From: Bacillota bacterium
GTDB lineage: Bacteria > Bacillota > Clostridia > Peptostreptococcales > Acidaminobacteraceae
NCBI GenBank assembly: GCA_030529205.1
Contig: JAUMXJ010000041.1
Span: forward strand, 1 to 7,712
Direction: 5' to 3'
DNA length: 7,712 bases
The translations under genes and the position numbers were made by a program. Positions 5,843-7,712 of the stretch are shown here, one piece after another (position 1 is the stretch's first letter; each line of letters starts with the position of its first letter). The notes below the pieces were generated by a model. It saw nothing but the letters and a program-made list of their open reading frames with translations, was not told the origin of the DNA and did no database searches.

Positions 5843-7525
5843 GCGAATATCTATGAAATCATCAAGACCCAATTGCCTGTCTCCAGAGTGATTGGGGAAT
5901 ACATTGCATTAAAAGGTCATGGCCCCAGGTATACGGGACTTTGTCCTTTTCATGGCGAAAAGACGCCTTCTTTCAGTGTCGATGATGAAAAGGGGTTCTA
6001 TTATTGTTTCGGGTGCAAAGCGACCGGAGATGTCATACGCTTTGTACAGGAGCAGTTGAAGCTGGATCCGATTGATGCCTGTAAGTATTTGGCGGAACGT
6101 TACAAAATAGATCTCTCGGCGGCATCGGATTATCGAGATCGTGCTGGCCAAAAAGATCAGCAGGTCTATCTCGCTCTGAAGGATGCGGCTCTGCTGTACC
6201 ATAAGATTCTGTTTCGTCACGCTCCGTCCAAAGAGTATTTAAAACGCAGAGGTCTAAACAAAGAGGCGGTCCAAACATTCCTTCTCGGCTATGCTCCGAG
6301 AACGGGGTTGGTTTACGACAACCTGTCTAAAAAATATCCGGATTCCGTCCTCTTAAAGGCGGGAATCATAAGCAGAGATGATGAGGGCAGATTCTACGAT
6401 CGGTTTCGGGATCGTGTGATGTTCCCGATTGTCAGTCAGACGGGAAAAGTGGTCGGATTCGGCGGCAGGGCTCTCGGCAATTCTCCCGCAAAGTACCTGA
6501 ATTCGGCGGACTCTCCGTATTTTAAAAAGGGTGAGCTGCTGTATGCGCTCAATCACTGCAAAGATTATCTGAAAGAGGATCGGTACATCATCGTGGTGGA
6601 AGGGTATATGGACGTTGTCTCGCTTTTCATGTCCGGTATCCGCAATGTGGTGGCGACGCTCGGAACTGCCTGTACCGAAAAGCACGCTCATCTTTTGAAG
6701 CGCTACACGGATGAAGTTGTACTGTGTTATGACTCGGATTCCGCCGGGATAAAGGCGGCACTCAAGGCGGTTGATATCCTTTCCCCGATTATTCCGACCG
6801 TTCGTGTCTGTCTGCTCGGCGAAGGATTGGACCCGGACGATTATGTCAAAAAATACGGACCGGAAGAATTCAAAAATACGGTAAAAAAAGCCAAACTCGG
6901 GATAGCATTCAAAATCGATCGGATGTCACATTCCTATAATCTCGAGGAAACTGCCTCTTTCAATCATTTTTTGAAAAAGGCATGTCACGAAATCAATCAA
7001 TTGGGAGATCAGTTTGACAAGAGCACGTATGCACAATACTTGATTGATGAATACGATGCGAGTGCCGAACTGATCAAACAAATCATAAAAGTTGGAGGTT
7101 TAAAAAAACGTTCTCATCAGGATGACCCTGAGAAAGGGTTGACATGTGAAGAACAGATTATCAAACTTTTTGTCAGAGATTACAAGCATATCATTGATAA
7201 CCCGAGCATGTTTGCAAAAATATCGGAAGTCCCTTTTTCTGACGATCTCATTAAAATCTTCTACGCAATCATCAATCACTTTGAAGAATACGAAACGATT
7301 GATTACGCCATACTCGCCGATGAACTCGGCATCGAGCTGACTCAAAAGCTTCAGATGATTATGGAAAGTAAATTGGAATCGAGACGTATGGAAGTCCTGT
7401 TGTATAACATAGAATTGCAGAAGATCAACGAGCAGTTGGAACAAAATCCGGAGCCGACTGAGTTTGCAGAACTGTCACGACGCAAGAGCAGGATTATCTC
7501 TGAAATTTTAAAGTTCAACTCGTAA
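5840..7525 (+). CDS. dnaG: DNA primase DnaG
   Basis: DnaG synthesises RNA primers at the replication fork with the DnaB/DnaC-type helicase. The protein is 561 residues from the ATG at 5840, a little shorter than many primases but complete. The N-terminal zinc ribbon has Cys35, His38, Cys56 and Cys59 (CPFHGEKTPSF and YYCFGCKATGD). The RNA polymerase core includes KYLNSADSPYFKKGELLY (about 218-235). The TOPRIM site has Glu254 in VEGYMDVV, GTA (275-277), and the acidic DSDSAG (298-303) and DPDDYV (331-336) motifs. The C-terminal helicase-binding region, about 435-561, is the least conserved. A TTG at 5831 in the same frame lies inside dgt and lacks support; MANIYEII is the natural primase N-terminus. 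The one-base overlap with dgt implies coupling. The next gene starts 27 bases later. Confidence 0.97.
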   Translation: MANIYEIIKTQLPVSRVIGEYIALKGHGPRYTGLCPFHGEKTPSFSVDDEKGFYYCFGCKATGDVIRFVQEQLKLDPIDACKYLAERYKIDLSAASDYRDRAGQKDQQVYLALKDAALLYHKILFRHAPSKEYLKRRGLNKEAVQTFLLGYAPRTGLVYDNLSKKYPDSVLLKAGIISRDDEGRFYDRFRDRVMFPIVSQTGKVVGFGGRALGNSPAKYLNSADSPYFKKGELLYALNHCKDYLKEDRYIIVVEGYMDVVSLFMSGIRNVVATLGTACTEKHAHLLKRYTDEVVLCYDSDSAGIKAALKAVDILSPIIPTVRVCLLGEGLDPDDYVKKYGPEEFKNTVKKAKLGIAFKIDRMSHSYNLEETASFNHFLKKACHEINQLGDQFDKSTYAQYLIDEYDASAELIKQIIKVGGLKKRSHQDDPEKGLTCEEQIIKLFVRDYKHIIDNPSMFAKISEVPFSDDLIKIFYAIINHFEEYETIDYAILADELGIELTQKLQMIMESKLESRRMEVLLYNIELQKINEQLEQNPEPTEFAELSRRKSRIISEILKFNS

Positions 7526-7542
7526 TCATGTAGATTCGGATA

Positions 7543-7548
7543 AAGGAG
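7543..7548 (+). promoter_or_regulatory. Ribosome binding site of the gene after dnaG
   Basis: AAGGAG, continuing as AAAGGAGAG, lies 4 bases before the ATG at 7553. This strong site supports a real gene starting here. The 27-base gap after dnaG shows no terminator hairpin and no promoter, so it is probably transcribed with dnaG. Confidence 0.75.
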
Positions 7549-7552
7549 AGTT

Positions 7553-7712
7553 ATGAAAAAATCGACCGATCGGAAAGAACAGGAAATGGAATTGGAGAAA
7601 AGCAAAAAATCAAGTTCGAAGAAAGCAACAACCAAAAAGACTGAGACAAAAAAAGAAACAAAAGACTCGAAGGAAACCCTAAAAAAAGCTGCAAAAGAAA
7701 CCGTAAAAGAAA
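7553..7712 (+). CDS. rpoD: Lysine-rich N-terminus, probable primary sigma factor RpoD, 3' partial
   Basis: The frame runs from the ATG at 7553 to the right edge, 53 codons without a stop. It begins MKKSTDRKEQEMELEKSKK and is extremely rich in Lys (18 of 53), Glu, Thr and Ser, with repeated KKxT/KE-type patterns and no hydrophobic core, so it is probably disordered or helical and strongly charged. No sigma region is visible within the window. The assignment rests on context: rpoD commonly follows dnaG in Bacillota, and several lineages carry a charged N-terminal extension before sigma region 1.1. A different lysine-rich protein cannot be excluded. The existence of the gene is well supported by its Shine-Dalgarno; the identity is an inference. 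Confidence 0.65.
   Translation, partial: MKKSTDRKEQEMELEKSKKSSSKKATTKKTETKKETKDSKETLKKAAKETVKE

Noticed and set aside
6935..6940. TATAAT match inside dnaG
   Set aside because: The bases at the -35 position (AAATCG) do not match and there is no TGn extension.
7139..7167. TTGACA match inside dnaG as a promoter for the next gene
   Set aside because: The bases at -10 spacing (CAAACT) are not promoter-like.
1..7712. A novel defence, mobile or CRISPR-type system
   Set aside because: All coding space is taken by housekeeping genes on one strand with uniform style. No transposase, integrase, spaced repeats, terminal repeats, tRNA or compositional break was seen.

Overview
The window reads as an ordinary housekeeping stretch of a Bacillota (Firmicutes) chromosome, most likely a Clostridia- or Tissierellia-like anaerobe. 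The basis is the gene order (cdd-era-recO-glyS-dgt-dnaG, then probably rpoD), a dimeric-type glycyl-tRNA synthetase, a DUF3048/YerB-type protein upstream, clear purine-rich Shine-Dalgarno sequences, and moderate GC content judged by eye. I cannot name the genus from sequence alone. All nine genes lie on the + strand. There is almost no intergenic space, and the longest gap free of coding is the 71 bases between recO and the DUF4342 gene. I see no RNA gene, insertion sequence, CRISPR array, phage gene or intrinsic terminator.

Layout: 1-756 is the C-terminal part of a DUF3048 (YerB-like) protein cut by the left edge. Next come cdd (cytidine deaminase, 772-1200), era (ribosome-assembly GTPase, 1179-2063, overlapping cdd by 22 bases) and recO (recombination mediator, 2075-2755). 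A good extended -10 promoter follows at 2759-2787. It should start a transcript for a small protein with a UBA-like N-terminus and a DUF4342 core (2827-3417) and for glyS (3429-4832). These are followed by dgt (dNTP triphosphohydrolase, 4839-5840) and dnaG (primase, 5840-7525), joined by a one-base stop/start overlap. At 7553 a very lysine-rich reading frame begins and runs off the right edge. Its position after dnaG makes it the probable N-terminus of the primary sigma factor RpoD.

The genes form a macromolecular-synthesis cluster. Cdd and Dgt act on nucleosides and dNTPs, Era on 30S maturation, RecO on RecA loading and repair, GlyRS on tRNA charging, DnaG on primer synthesis and RpoD on transcription initiation. 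The spacing (12, 6, 11, 27 bases, or overlaps) suggests co-transcription and translational coupling. The internal promoter before the DUF4342 gene lets the downstream half be transcribed separately.

I found no convincing new biological system. The points most worth a second look are the DUF4342 protein with its acidic Cys/His-rich tail and dedicated promoter, a RecO lacking the zinc-binding cysteines seen in many relatives, an 8-bp direct repeat overlapping the promoter, a perfect 9-bp-arm hairpin inside era, the leaderless arrangement of glyS (no T-box), and the dnaG start without a Shine-Dalgarno.
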